The notes beneath the pieces were generated by a model. It was given only the letters and a program-made list of their open reading frames with translations. It did not search any database and had not been told where the DNA came from. Both the position numbers and the translations under genes were made by a program. 64,000 bases of DNA from Deefgea chitinilytica (GTDB lineage Bacteria; Pseudomonadota; Gammaproteobacteria; Burkholderiales; Chitinibacteraceae): the NCBI RefSeq assembly GCF_016881405.1, contig NZ_WOFE01000001.1, positions 682,001 to 746,000 of the forward strand. Direction: 5' to 3'. How positions within the stretch are numbered: the first letter of the stretch is position 1; each line of letters opens with the position of its first letter. Positions 8,554 through 17,818 of the stretch are shown here, piece by piece.

Positions 8554-11500
8554 TTAAGTCAGCTCTCGCAGTAATTCATTAATTCGCGCTGCACGCAGTG
8601 CGCTGGATGGCCAGTCGCCCTCGATGCGTAATTTATCTTGGCCTTGTAGTTTGTAATGTTTTTTACTTTGAATCAGGGTGATGATTTTCATCGGCTCTAC
8701 AATGGTGTTTTGTGCGAAATGCACGATGATTGCCGTGTCGGCAGCATCAATTTTGCTGATGCCCAGCGGTTTTGCGAGCATCCGCAAGCGATGGCAGTCG
8801 AGCAGCACTTTGGCGGGCTCTGGTAAGAGACCAAATCGATCAACGAGTTCTTGGTGAATGTCGTTGAGCTCGTCTTTTTCATCGACGCTGGCAAGGCGTT
8901 TATACAGTGATAAACGCTCGTTGATATCGGGGCAGTAGTCTTCTGGCAATAGCGCGGGTGAATGCAGATTGATTTCGGTGGTGACGCCCAGCGGTTGTGA
9001 TAGATCGGGTTCTTTGCCGGATTTGAGGGCTTTAACGGCTTCTTTGAGCATCTGTGAGTACAGCGCAAAGCCGATTTCTTGCATCTCACCCGATTGCGAA
9101 TCACCCAACACTTCGCCGGCACCGCGAATTTCCAAGTCATGCATCGCTAAGTAGAAGCCGCTGCCGAGTTCTTCCATTTGCTGAATCGCCTCAAGTCGTT
9201 TTTTCGCGTCTTTGCTAATACCTTCTAGGTCGGGAACAAGTAAGTAGGCGTAGGCTTGATGGTGCGAGCGACCAACGCGACCACGCATCTGGTGTAATTG
9301 CGCCAGGCCAAATTTGTCGGCGCGATTCATCAAAATCGTATTGGCATTCGGGATGTCGATACCATTTTCGATAATGGTTGAGCAGAGCAGTAAATTAAAT
9401 CGTTGCTGCGTAAAATCGCGCATCACGTGTTCGAGCTCACGGCCGCGCATTTGACCATGTGCCACGCCGATGCGTGCTTCAGGCAGCAGGGCGGTTAGCT
9501 TCTCGCGCATGTTTTCGATGGTGTCGACTTCATTGTGTAAGAAGAACACCTGCCCGCCACGTTTGAGTTCACGTAATACCGCTTCGCGGATAATGCCGTC
9601 AGAAAATTTCGCAACAAAAGTTTTAACAGCAAGGCGTTTGTTCGGTGCTGTGGCAATGACCGAAAAATCGCGCAGGCCTTCCAAGCTCATTGCCAAGGTA
9701 CGTGGAATCGGCGTTGCGGTTAGTGTGAGGACGTCTACATTCGCGCGTAGGGCTTTGAGTTGTTCTTTTTGCCGAACGCCAAAGCGATGTTCTTCATCGA
9801 TAATCACCAAGCCAAGATGTTTGAACACCACGTCGGGCTGAACTAATTTGTGAGTGCCGATGACGATATCGACGCTGCCATCGGCAAGGCCTGCAATCGC
9901 GGCAGCGGTTTCTTTACCAGAACGGAATCGTGACAATTCGGCAATTTTGATCGGCCAATCAGAAAATCTGTCAGCAAAAGTTTGATAATGTTGTTCGGCG
10001 AGCAAGGTCGTGGGTACAAGGACGGCGACTTGCTTCCCGCCCGCTACCGCGGCAAACGCAGCGCGGAGCGCCACTTCTGTTTTACCAAAGCCGACGTCGC
10101 CGCAAACGAGGCGATCCATCGGTTGCTTCACGCGCATGTCAACCAAGACGGCTTCAATCGCGCCAGCTTGATCGGCCGTTTCTTCAAAGCCAAAGCCAGC
10201 AGCAAAGGCTTCATAGTCGTGCGGATTCCATTCAAAGGCATGGCCTTCTCGTGCTGCACGGCGGGCGTATAAATTGAGTAATTCGGCTGCGGTGTCGCGG
10301 ACTTGCTCGGCGGCTTTGCGTTTGGTTTTTTCCCAAGAGCCAGAGCCGAGTTTGTGCATCGGTGCGGTTTCGGAGGCGCCGCCCGAGTAGCGCGAAATCA
10401 CATGTAATTGACTCACCGGCACATAAAGCTTGTCATTGCCAGAATATTCAATCAGCAATAGCTCTGTCGCGCCGTCGCCTAAATCCATTGACGTCAGGCC
10501 CATATAGCGGCCAATGCCGTGCGCTTCGTGCACGACGGGGTCGCCGATTTTGAGTTCGGACAAATCGCGCAACATTGCATCGGTATTACTGCGTTTTTGT
10601 TGCTTCTTGCCGCGGCTTTGGATGACTGAAGGGTAGAGGTCGGCTTCGGTAATCACCGCAATCGATTGGTTTTGTTGCGCAAGCCGTTTCCATTCAAAGC
10701 CTCTAAATAGTGGGGAAGCCAAAAGCACAGCATGTTCACTGCTGGCGAGCGCATCCGCCCAGCTGTCGACTAGTGCGGGTGTGAAACCATATTCGGCAAA
10801 AAATTGCGCCATCGTTTCGCGGCGACCGAGACTTTCTGCACTGAGAATGACTTTCCCGCGGTACTGGCTAATGAAATCGTTGAGGCGACGGATTGGGTTT
10901 TCATTACGTCGATCTACGTCTAGCGTTGGTAAAGCTTGGGTGAGGCTGGTCTCGCCCTGAATCAGATCAATGCGCCGGTATTTTTTGATGTTGGCAAACA
11001 ATACATCGGGTTCGACAAACAATTGTCGTGGTGGCAGTAGGGGTCTATCTTTTTCACCGTAGCTAAGCTTGTGTCGCTCGGCAATATCTTGCCAGTATTG
11101 CCCTGCACCCGTTAATAAATCTCCATGCAAGGCCAATACTGCATCTTTGGGTAGGTAATCAAATACAGTGGCGGTGTGATCAAAAAACAGCGGCAGGTAG
11201 TATTCAATCCCCGCAGGGATGACACCATTTGAGATATCTTTGTAGAGTCTGGCTTTAGAAGGATCACCTTCAAATGCTTCGCGGAAGTTTTGGCGAAATT
11301 TTTTGCGGCCTTCTTCATCGGTTGGAAATTCTCGCGCCGGAAGCAGGCGAATTTCGGGTACTGGGTACAGGCTACGTTGTGTATCAACATCAAAAGTGCG
11401 GATCGATTCGATTTCGTTATCGAACAAATCAATTCGGAATGGCAAGCTGCTGCCCATTGGGAATAAGTCAATCAGACCGCCACGAATGGAAAACTCACCA

Positions 11501-11964
11501 GGGCTGTAAACTTGGGTGACGTGGTTGTAACCCGCAAAAGCCATATCGGCACGCAGTTTTTCTGCGTCGAATGGGTCACCTTTTTTGATGAAAAAAGTCG
11601 TTGCAGTTAAAAATTCAACGGGCGGCAAAATTCCCATTGCCGTTTGCAGCGGGACGATCAAAATATCCACTGTGTTTTGCCGTACTTGCCACAGTGTTGC
11701 GAGTCGTTCGCTAATTAAATCGGAGTGGGGGGAGAAATGATCATAAGGGAGCGTTTCCCAGTCGGGGAGCTGTAGCACGACTTTTTCAGGCAGAAAAAAA
11801 CCGAGTTCATCTTTGAGTCTGGCGGCTTCTTGGGCGTTGGCTGTGAAAATGACCAGTGGCCGTGTAGCTTGAGCGTAACTCGCCAATAACATGGCATCGG
11901 CCGAACCGTGCGGTTGCGCAATCTGTAGACGTTCGTTAGTACGAGGAATTTCTGGAAGCGACAT
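8554..11964 (-). CDS. mfd: Transcription-repair coupling factor Mfd
   Basis: 1136 residues, the usual Mfd length. It displaces stalled RNA polymerase at DNA lesions and recruits UvrA. Visible in order: UvrB-like N-terminal module (DWETLPYDHFSPH), the polymerase-interacting CarD-like segment near residue 470-540 (GDPVVHEAHGIGRYMGL), the translocase with Walker A GDVGFGKTEV and box DEEHRFGVRQKE, the helicase C region (LLLCSTIIENGIDIPNA, QMRGRVGRS), and a C-terminal TRCF domain. ATG 11964 is preferred; an in-frame GTG at 11979 is possible and neither has a strong Shine-Dalgarno. First gene of the leftward operon. Confidence 0.97.
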   Translation of the reverse strand: MSLPEIPRTNERLQIAQPHGSADAMLLASYAQATRPLVIFTANAQEAARLKDELGFFLPEKVVLQLPDWETLPYDHFSPHSDLISERLATLWQVRQNTVDILIVPLQTAMGILPPVEFLTATTFFIKKGDPFDAEKLRADMAFAGYNHVTQVYSPGEFSIRGGLIDLFPMGSSLPFRIDLFDNEIESIRTFDVDTQRSLYPVPEIRLLPAREFPTDEEGRKKFRQNFREAFEGDPSKARLYKDISNGVIPAGIEYYLPLFFDHTATVFDYLPKDAVLALHGDLLTGAGQYWQDIAERHKLSYGEKDRPLLPPRQLFVEPDVLFANIKKYRRIDLIQGETSLTQALPTLDVDRRNENPIRRLNDFISQYRGKVILSAESLGRRETMAQFFAEYGFTPALVDSWADALASSEHAVLLASPLFRGFEWKRLAQQNQSIAVITEADLYPSVIQSRGKKQQKRSNTDAMLRDLSELKIGDPVVHEAHGIGRYMGLTSMDLGDGATELLLIEYSGNDKLYVPVSQLHVISRYSGGASETAPMHKLGSGSWEKTKRKAAEQVRDTAAELLNLYARRAAREGHAFEWNPHDYEAFAAGFGFEETADQAGAIEAVLVDMRVKQPMDRLVCGDVGFGKTEVALRAAFAAVAGGKQVAVLVPTTLLAEQHYQTFADRFSDWPIKIAELSRFRSGKETAAAIAGLADGSVDIVIGTHKLVQPDVVFKHLGLVIIDEEHRFGVRQKEQLKALRANVDVLTLTATPIPRTLAMSLEGLRDFSVIATAPNKRLAVKTFVAKFSDGIIREAVLRELKRGGQVFFLHNEVDTIENMREKLTALLPEARIGVAHGQMRGRELEHVMRDFTQQRFNLLLCSTIIENGIDIPNANTILMNRADKFGLAQLHQMRGRVGRSHHQAYAYLLVPDLEGISKDAKKRLEAIQQMEELGSGFYLAMHDLEIRGAGEVLGDSQSGEMQEIGFALYSQMLKEAVKALKSGKEPDLSQPLGVTTEINLHSPALLPEDYCPDINERLSLYKRLASVDEKDELNDIHQELVDRFGLLPEPAKVLLDCHRLRMLAKPLGISKIDAADTAIIVHFAQNTIVEPMKIITLIQSKKHYKLQGQDKLRIEGDWPSSALRAARINELLRELT

Positions 11965-12034
11965 AAGACGAGTACGCACCGTAAAGACTGGGGAACTAGC
12001 GATTATACCAGTCCTAGGATGGACTCAATATGGC

Positions 12035-12061
12035 AAAAGGGCTGAATCAATCGGCCCTTTT
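12035..12061 (-). terminator. Intrinsic terminator after ccoH
   Basis: AAAAGGGC (12035-12042) and GCCCTTTT (12054-12061) form an 8-bp stem with an 11-base loop, ending in TTTT on the minus strand, 20-47 bases after the ccoH stop. Confidence 0.65.
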
Positions 12062-12081
12062 GTGTTTTAAGGTGGTGCGTA

Positions 12082-12573
12082 TTAAGGTAATGCGACGCTT
12101 TCGCTGCGTTGGGTGGCCCACGGTTTGCGTAGGCTCCACGTTGAACTGTTGTCGCTTAATTCGAGATACCAATTGCCTGCTGCTAAGGCTTGCTTGAGTT
12201 GACCAGTGTACATGCTGCCTGCGGGCTGACTGAGTGTGATTTCTTGATCGAGTCCGTTTAAAGTGGGGTGAACCAATTTGAGCTTGATTGGGCCAAGGTT
12301 GTTTTGATTGAATAAAACTCGAATCGATTGTTGGTTGTCGCCAAGAATTACTTGTGCCGTAATCCCTTTTGCGGCGGCATTTTTTTCTAGCTGCAGACGT
12401 TGGTTGATGTTGTTGCCTTCTTTGTAATAGTTGTCGCTCACTAAGCTGTCTTTAGAGGTGGCGGCTAGATATAGCATGTGTGCCCCCCCCATGATGGCGA
12501 GCACAGGGAAGGTAATTAACAGCCAGACATGGGCGTGTTTGTACCATGGTTTTTGTTCGTCGTGTGTACTCAT
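12082..12573 (-). CDS. ccoH: FixH/CcoH family cbb3 oxidase assembly protein
   Basis: 163 residues. One N-terminal membrane segment (about residues 17-37, WLLITFPVLAIMGGAHMLYL) is followed by a periplasmic beta-rich domain. The motif SDNYYKEG after the membrane span is typical of FixH/CcoH. CcoH is needed for assembly and stability of cbb3 oxidase. ATG 12573 begins 1 base after the ccoG stop; an in-frame TTG four codons upstream is less likely. A terminator follows. Confidence 0.85.
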   Translation of the reverse strand: MSTHDEQKPWYKHAHVWLLITFPVLAIMGGAHMLYLAATSKDSLVSDNYYKEGNNINQRLQLEKNAAAKGITAQVILGDNQQSIRVLFNQNNLGPIKLKLVHPTLNGLDQEITLSQPAGSMYTGQLKQALAAGNWYLELSDNSSTWSLRKPWATQRSESVALP

Positions 12574-12574
12574 C

Positions 12575-14011
12575 TTATTTTCCAATGAAGGTGGCTTTTT
12601 CAGTGACGGTTTGGCTAGGGTCGTCTTTTGCCGTCACAATAAATCTAATTTCATGGCTGCCCGCTTTGGCGTGTTCCGGTGGAACCTGCACTCGAACTGA
12701 GAGATTGTCGATGACCGTTGACGGCAGTTCGATAGAATCTTTGCCAATAAGTTTCACCTCTGGCAGACCTTCAACTCGAATCAGATAAACATGGTCTTTT
12801 TCGCTGGCGTTTTGAATGAGTAAGCGGAATGTATTTTCAAGGTTACCATCTTCGGCTTCTCGAACTAGTGCTACACGGTCGCGTTCAATATTTAATTTAA
12901 TTGGCTGACGCATTAGTAAAGAGCTGATTGTCACAGTCAGCACAATGCTGATCACGACTGCGTACATGATCACGCGTGGGCGTTTGATTTTTTTGATGAT
13001 GTCGCTTTCGGGATATTTGTGCTCAAGTGCGTTTTCTGTGGTGTAGCGTACGAGCCCACGTGGATAATTCATTTTATCCATGATTTCATCACAGGCGTCG
13101 ATGCAGGCGGCACAGCCTATGCATTCATATTGCAAACCATTGCGAATGTCGATCCCGACTGGGCAAACTTGTACACACATTGAGCAATCTATGCAGTCAC
13201 CTAGACCATCCGCTTTGTAGTCACTCCCTTTTTTACGGCTGCCGCGGTTTTCACCGCGCTCTTTGTCGTAGCTGATGATGAGTGTATCAGCATCAAACAT
13301 TGCGCTTTGAAAACGGGCGTATGGACACATGTATTTACAAACTTGCTCTCGCATCCAGCCTGCGTTGCCATAAGTGGCAAAACCATAGAACAGTATCCAG
13401 AATATTTCATAGCCAGAAAGAGCAAAAACAATCAGATTGCCCCATAGCTCGCGGATCGGCGTGAAAAAACCAACAAAGGTAAAACCTGTCCAGAGGGCAA
13501 AGAGTACCCATATTGCATGTTTTGTTGCTTTAAGGCGTATTTTTCGTGCGCTTAAAGGGGCGTTGTCGAGTTTGATCCGAGCGCCACGATCACCCTCGAC
13601 CCATTTTTCTATCCAGAGAAAAATCTCGGTGTACACCGTTTGTGGGCAGGCATAGCCACACCATAGGCGACCACCAATTGTGGTCCATGCAAAAAGACCA
13701 AAGGCGGATAGTAAGAGTAGGGCGGTTAAATAGATAAAATCTTGCGGCAGAAAAACGAGGCTAAAAATATAGAATTTACGATTTGCTAAATCAAACAGCA
13801 GTGCCTGCCGATCATTGATTTCTAACCAAGGCACACAATAAAAAAACAATTGGGTCGCGATTACGAAAAAAATACGCCAGTTATTCCAAAAGCCAGTAAT
13901 CCAGCGTGGATAGATTTTTTTGTGAGCCGCGTACAGCATGACTTCTTCGAGTTCTCCGTCATCTTTTACATTAATGACGTTGACTGGAATGTCTTTTAAT
14001 TTTTTGCTCAT
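12575..14011 (-). CDS. ccoG: cbb3 oxidase accessory protein CcoG (FixG/RdxA), polyferredoxin
   Basis: 478 residues from an ATG with GGAG upstream. Five or so membrane segments in the first 230 residues are interrupted by RLWCGYACPQTVY and VCKYMCPYARFQ motifs. A bacterial two-[4Fe-4S] ferredoxin domain follows (C273, C276, C279, C283 and C297, C300, C303, C307), then an Ig-like FixG C-terminal domain. CcoG is thought to reduce Cu(II) for copper delivery to the CcoN active site. Separated from ccoP by a strong terminator and a 170-base gap, so it probably has its own promoter, though none is obvious. Confidence 0.95.
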   Translation of the reverse strand: MSKKLKDIPVNVINVKDDGELEEVMLYAAHKKIYPRWITGFWNNWRIFFVIATQLFFYCVPWLEINDRQALLFDLANRKFYIFSLVFLPQDFIYLTALLLLSAFGLFAWTTIGGRLWCGYACPQTVYTEIFLWIEKWVEGDRGARIKLDNAPLSARKIRLKATKHAIWVLFALWTGFTFVGFFTPIRELWGNLIVFALSGYEIFWILFYGFATYGNAGWMREQVCKYMCPYARFQSAMFDADTLIISYDKERGENRGSRKKGSDYKADGLGDCIDCSMCVQVCPVGIDIRNGLQYECIGCAACIDACDEIMDKMNYPRGLVRYTTENALEHKYPESDIIKKIKRPRVIMYAVVISIVLTVTISSLLMRQPIKLNIERDRVALVREAEDGNLENTFRLLIQNASEKDHVYLIRVEGLPEVKLIGKDSIELPSTVIDNLSVRVQVPPEHAKAGSHEIRFIVTAKDDPSQTVTEKATFIGK

Positions 14012-14180
14012 GATGGCTCCTTGGCAAAAACGATGGTGAAAGTTTTGTAAGTAGTCCGGCAAAAAATCCGCATTTCGTCGGGGCGCTTTACTGTACAAAT
14101 GTACTGTTTTTGGCTTGCCCGTTTTGGGGAAAAGCTGTGACTCAGTTACTTAACTTTAAGCATTGTTCTTCGGTTAATGA

Positions 14181-14203
14181 AAAACGGGCGGAAAAACCGC
14201 CCG
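14181..14203 (-). terminator. Strong intrinsic terminator after ccoP
   Basis: CGGGCGG (14185-14191) and CCGCCCG (14197-14203) form a GC-rich 7-bp stem; on the minus strand the stem is followed by TTTTT. It closes the ccoNOQP transcript about 20 bases after the ccoP stop. Confidence 0.85.
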
Positions 14204-14224
14204 CATATAAAGTAAAGCTAGATT

Positions 14225-15136
14225 TTATTTTTGCTCTTGGCGTAGGCTAAATACATAAGCGGCCAACAAGTGAACTTTTCCATCGCCGAGGAACTCTTTC
14301 CATGCTGGCATGACATTGTCACGACCATTGGTAATGGTTTCTACGATGGTGTTTTCGGAGCCGCCGTACAGCCAAACATTGTCAGTTAGGTTCGGTGCAC
14401 CAATATCTTGATTGCCTTTACCTTCTGTACCATGGCAAGCAACACACACTTGCGCAAAAGTAACCGCGCCGCGTTCTGCGCGAACGTTGTTGTGAGCGGC
14501 ATTACCTGATAATTTCATCACGTAGTTGGCTACGTCACGCACTTTTTCTTCACCAAAAGCTGCGCCAAATGCTGGCATTTGGCCGTGGCGACCTAAATTA
14601 AGTGTTTCTTTAATTTTTTCAGGTGAGCCACCGTAGAGCCAATCTCCATCGGTAAGATTTGGAAAACCTTTGGCCCCGCGCGCATCAGAACCATGACATT
14701 GAATACAGTAGGTTTGAAACAAGTTCTTACCCATGGAAACCGCCTCAGGCGATTTAATCACTTCTGTCAATGGCATGTTCAGGAACGACGCATACATGCT
14801 GTCGGTTCTTTGATCAGATTTGGCGACTTCAGCTTTGTATTGGCCGACTGAGCTCCAGTTCTTTAAGTTGCCAAAAGCAACTAAACCAGGATAAAGCGTC
14901 AAGTAAACTAAGCCAAAAATGAGGGTCAGCACAAACATACCAACCCACCAGCCTGGTAATGGGTTGTTATATTCTTCTAGGTTGCCATCCCAAACGTGGC
15001 CAGTTACTTCTGCTTTTTCGCCTTTTTTAAGCTTTACTTTCATTTGCGTTACAAGAATGTAGGCGCAATAGAAAATGCCACCTAGCGAAACTGCGGCAAT
15101 AAAGTAGCCCCAAAAACTACTTGAAAAATCATCCAT
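14225..15136 (-). CDS. ccoP: cbb3-type cytochrome c oxidase subunit III (CcoP)
   Basis: 303 residues, diheme cytochrome c subunit that passes electrons from soluble cytochromes into the oxidase. Two N-terminal membrane segments (about 8-31 and 62-84) precede two heme c sites, CIQCH (C144, C147, H148) and CVACH (C231, C234, H235), with methionine-ligand regions GQMPAF and NVMPAW. GGAGAG lies upstream of the ATG. Last gene of the oxidase operon. Confidence 0.96.
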   Translation of the reverse strand: MDDFSSSFWGYFIAAVSLGGIFYCAYILVTQMKVKLKKGEKAEVTGHVWDGNLEEYNNPLPGWWVGMFVLTLIFGLVYLTLYPGLVAFGNLKNWSSVGQYKAEVAKSDQRTDSMYASFLNMPLTEVIKSPEAVSMGKNLFQTYCIQCHGSDARGAKGFPNLTDGDWLYGGSPEKIKETLNLGRHGQMPAFGAAFGEEKVRDVANYVMKLSGNAAHNNVRAERGAVTFAQVCVACHGTEGKGNQDIGAPNLTDNVWLYGGSENTIVETITNGRDNVMPAWKEFLGDGKVHLLAAYVFSLRQEQK

Positions 15137-15154
15137 ATTTACTCTCCGAACGCT

Positions 15155-15322
15155 TTAGGTCTGCTTGTCTGACGGTGGTAGATCGTCGTCTAGGAACACG
15201 CGCTGTGCTTCCTCGTCAAAGGCGGCTTTGTTTCGTTTGCTGAAGGCCCAAAAGCAAATTCCCACGAACAAAACAAAACCCACAACGGTAACGATGACTC
15301 GTATTTCGTTCTGCAGATCCAT
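15155..15322 (-). CDS. ccoQ: cbb3-type cytochrome oxidase small subunit CcoQ
   Basis: 55 residues, translated by hand from the gap between ccoO and ccoP. It begins MDLQNEIRVIVTVVGFV, has one membrane segment (about residues 8-27), then a charged cytosolic tail (SKRNKAAFDEEAQRVFLDDD). Position, length and topology are those of CcoQ/FixQ, which stabilises the CcoN-CcoP complex. AGGTAAG precedes the ATG and the start is 5 bases after the ccoO stop. Confidence 0.88.
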   Translation of the reverse strand: MDLQNEIRVIVTVVGFVLFVGICFWAFSKRNKAAFDEEAQRVFLDDDLPPSDKQT

Positions 15323-15327
15323 CGCGC

Positions 15328-15942
15328 TTACCTTTTGTTTTTCAGAACAAGACCCAAGCCTTGCAGGTAGGCAATCACGGCATCCATCTCTGTTTTGCCT
15401 TCCACTGCTTTAGCTGCATTTGCAATGTCTGCATCCGTGTATGGATCACCCAATTGGCGCAGTGCAGTCATTTTCTTTGGCAGCATTTCAGCATCGACAG
15501 GGCGAGCTGCTAAAAATGCGAATGCAGGCATATTTGATTCGGGCACTACGTCACGTGGGTTCATCAAATGAGTGCGGTGCCATTCATCCGAGTAACGTCC
15601 ACCTACACGAGCCAGATCAGGCCCGGTCCGTTTAGAGCCCCATTGGAATGGCCTATCATAAACAGACTCGCCAGCGACAGAGAAGTGACCATAGCGCTCC
15701 GTTTCCGAGCGGAAAGGACGAATCATTTGTGAGTGACATGCGTAGCAGCCTTCACGAATGTATACATCCCTACCTGCCAGTTGTAGTGCGCTATAGGGCT
15801 TAACTCCGTCAATTGGCTTTGTTACTGATTTGCTAAACATGAGCGGTAAGATTTCTACAAACATCGCTACGCTCAGCGTGAACAAAGTCAGGATGATTAA
15901 GTAGAAAACATTTTCTTCAACAATCTTTTGCAGCTTATTCAT
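15328..15942 (-). CDS. ccoO: cbb3-type cytochrome c oxidase subunit II (CcoO)
   Basis: 204 residues, monoheme cytochrome c subunit. A single N-terminal membrane anchor (about 12-36) is followed by [10 protein letters not shown] (C66, C69, H70). The conserved [17 protein letters not shown] segment carries the methionine ligand. The start with AAGGA upstream is preferred over an in-frame extension of 23 residues. Lies 19 bases after ccoN and 5 bases before ccoQ. Confidence 0.96.
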   Translation of the reverse strand: MNKLQKIVEENVFYLIILTLFTLSVAMFVEILPLMFSKSVTKPIDGVKPYSALQLAGRDVYIREGCYACHSQMIRPFRSETERYGHFSVAGESVYDRPFQWGSKRTGPDLARVGGRYSDEWHRTHLMNPRDVVPESNMPAFAFLAARPVDAEMLPKKMTALRQLGDPYTDADIANAAKAVEGKTEMDAVIAYLQGLGLVLKNKR

Positions 15943-15961
15943 ATTATTTTTCCTTCTGCAA

Positions 15962-17386
15962 TCAGGCGTGCGCTGCAACGGCTGGGATTTTCGCATCAAC
16001 GGCTTTGCCAATTGAAACGGTGCGCAGAACGTTGTAAAGCATTAAAAACATGCCTGATAAGAAGCAAGCACCACCCAAGAAACGAATAAAGTAGTACGGG
16101 TAAGTGGCTTTTACAGACTCAATAAAGGCGTAAGTCAAAGTGCCGTCTGGATTCACCGCGCTCCACATCAAGCCTTGTGTTACACCGGCGATCCACATTG
16201 AGGCGATGTACAACACTGTGCCCAAAGTAGCCATCCAGAAGTGAACTTCAATCAGTTTTACTGAGTACATTTGTTCGCGATTGAACAAGCGTGGGATCAG
16301 GTAGTAAGTTGCACCGATAGTAATCATCGCTACCCAGCCCAAAGCACCTGAGTGAACATGGCCTACTGTCCAGTCGGTGTAATGGCTCAAGGCGTTCACC
16401 GATTTGATTGCCATCATTGGACCTTCGAACGTTGACATGCCGTAGAACGACAGCGCAGTAACGAGGAATTTCAGAATTGGATCGGTACGCAGTTTATGCC
16501 ATGCACCAGACAGCGTCATAATCCCGTTGATCATACCGCCCCAGCTTGGTGCCAGTAGAATCAGTGAGAACACCATACCCAAAGATTGGGTCCAGTCAGG
16601 TAATGCGGTGTAATGTAAGTGGTGTGGACCGGCCCACATATAGGTGAATGCAAGTGCCCAGAAGTGCACCACAGACAGACGATATGAGTAAACAGGGCGA
16701 CCTGCTTGTTTTGGAACGAAGTAATACATCATCCCTAGGAAGCCTGCGGTCAAGAAGAAACCCACGGCGTTGTGACCGTACCACCATTGCACCATTGCAT
16801 CGACTGCGCCAGAGTAAATTGAATACGATTGCATCGTACCCAAGATTGGCAATGCCATGCTATTGACAATGTGTAGCAACGCAACGGCTAGGATAAATGC
16901 ACCATAGAACCAGTTGGCAACATAGATGTGCTTCACTTTGCGTGTTGCAATCGTGCCAAAAAAGACAATGGCATAGCAAACCCAAATTACAGTAATCAAA
17001 AGATCAATCGGCCAAGCCAATTCAGCATACTCTTTACCCTGGGTGTAACCCAAAGGTAGGGTAATTGCTGCTAACACAATCACTAGCTGCCATCCCCAAA
17101 AGTGGAAGGCGGCGAGTTTGTCGCTAATAAGGCGAACGTTACAGGTGCGTTGGACTACGTAGTACGACGTTGCGAATAAGCCGCATCCACCAAATGCGAA
17201 AATAACTGCATTCGTGTGAAGAGGGCGTAAACGGCCAAAATGAAAATAAGGGCCGACATTGAGCTCTGGCCAGAACATTTGCGCGGCGATAATTACGCCG
17301 ACCAACATTCCGACAATACCCCAAACGACCGTCATGATGGCAAACTGCCGAACCACTTTGTAATTGTATGTGGCTTGGTTTTCCAT
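15962..17386 (-). CDS. ccoN: cbb3-type cytochrome c oxidase subunit I (CcoN)
   Basis: 474 residues, catalytic heme-copper oxygen reductase subunit with about 12 membrane segments. Histidine-bearing motifs visible are [32 protein letters not shown] and [15 protein letters not shown], which hold the hemes and Cu(B). The C-family cross-linked tyrosine is expected in the helix around STFEGPM. High-affinity terminal oxidase for growth at low oxygen. GGAG lies 9 bases upstream of the ATG. A near-perfect ANR-dependent promoter lies 140-190 bases upstream. Confidence 0.97.
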   Translation of the reverse strand: MENQATYNYKVVRQFAIMTVVWGIVGMLVGVIIAAQMFWPELNVGPYFHFGRLRPLHTNAVIFAFGGCGLFATSYYVVQRTCNVRLISDKLAAFHFWGWQLVIVLAAITLPLGYTQGKEYAELAWPIDLLITVIWVCYAIVFFGTIATRKVKHIYVANWFYGAFILAVALLHIVNSMALPILGTMQSYSIYSGAVDAMVQWWYGHNAVGFFLTAGFLGMMYYFVPKQAGRPVYSYRLSVVHFWALAFTYMWAGPHHLHYTALPDWTQSLGMVFSLILLAPSWGGMINGIMTLSGAWHKLRTDPILKFLVTALSFYGMSTFEGPMMAIKSVNALSHYTDWTVGHVHSGALGWVAMITIGATYYLIPRLFNREQMYSVKLIEVHFWMATLGTVLYIASMWIAGVTQGLMWSAVNPDGTLTYAFIESVKATYPYYFIRFLGGACFLSGMFLMLYNVLRTVSIGKAVDAKIPAVAAHA

Positions 17387-17527
17387 TAGAGCGCTCCGAT
17401 TGATCTCCAACTGCTTGGAATTGAGTTAATAACTTTTTTATTTGTTTACGATAAGTTTGTTTTGGTCTGTGCCAAATTATTTAGCAACCTAGTTAGATAT
17501 CAATCTCATTGAATATGAAATTGATAC

Positions 17528-17576
17528 CCTCTGAACTATACGCAACTAAAAAACCAGCAAACTTGATTTGGATCAA
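17528..17576 (-). promoter_or_regulatory. ANR/FNR-dependent class II promoter of ccoNOQP
   Basis: TTGATTTGGATCAA at 17563-17576 is a perfect FNR/ANR palindrome (TTGAT-N4-ATCAA). On the minus strand a TATAGT -10 hexamer lies at 17540-17535. The box centre (17569.5) would be at -41.5 for a transcript starting near 17528, the spacing of a class II FNR promoter. It lies between ccoS and ccoN, so ccoNOQP can be induced by oxygen limitation independently of ccoI-ccoS. Confidence 0.82.
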
Positions 17577-17622
17577 GTGTGCATAGTTACAAACCGGCTG
17601 ATTTTACCTTGTTGAGCGGCTT

Positions 17623-17817
17623 TCAGTCAGGAAATTTTTGTTTTTCTTCGCTTGAGTCTGCTTCTTTTGAATCGTAGTTGTCATTGTCATGCAAAATTCG
17701 CCAGCTTGGTCCTTCTAAATCGTCGAGCTGGCCGCTGCGTATCGTCCACCAGAAAACAAAGCCAATTACAAAAGCAATCACAATCGAGAGTGGAATCAGT
17801 AGATAGAGGCTTTCCAT
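17623..17817 (-). CDS. ccoS: cbb3-type oxidase assembly protein CcoS
   Basis: 64 residues. One membrane segment (about 4-25) is followed by the CcoS signature WWTIRSGQLDDLEGPSWRIL and an acidic tail. CcoS is required for heme and copper insertion into cbb3 oxidase. The ATG at 17817 abuts the ccoI stop (17819), so the two are coupled; a 15-codon upstream extension is rejected for that reason. Confidence 0.92.
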   Translation of the reverse strand: MESLYLLIPLSIVIAFVIGFVFWWTIRSGQLDDLEGPSWRILHDNDNYDSKEADSSEEKQKFPD

Positions 17818-17818
17818 T

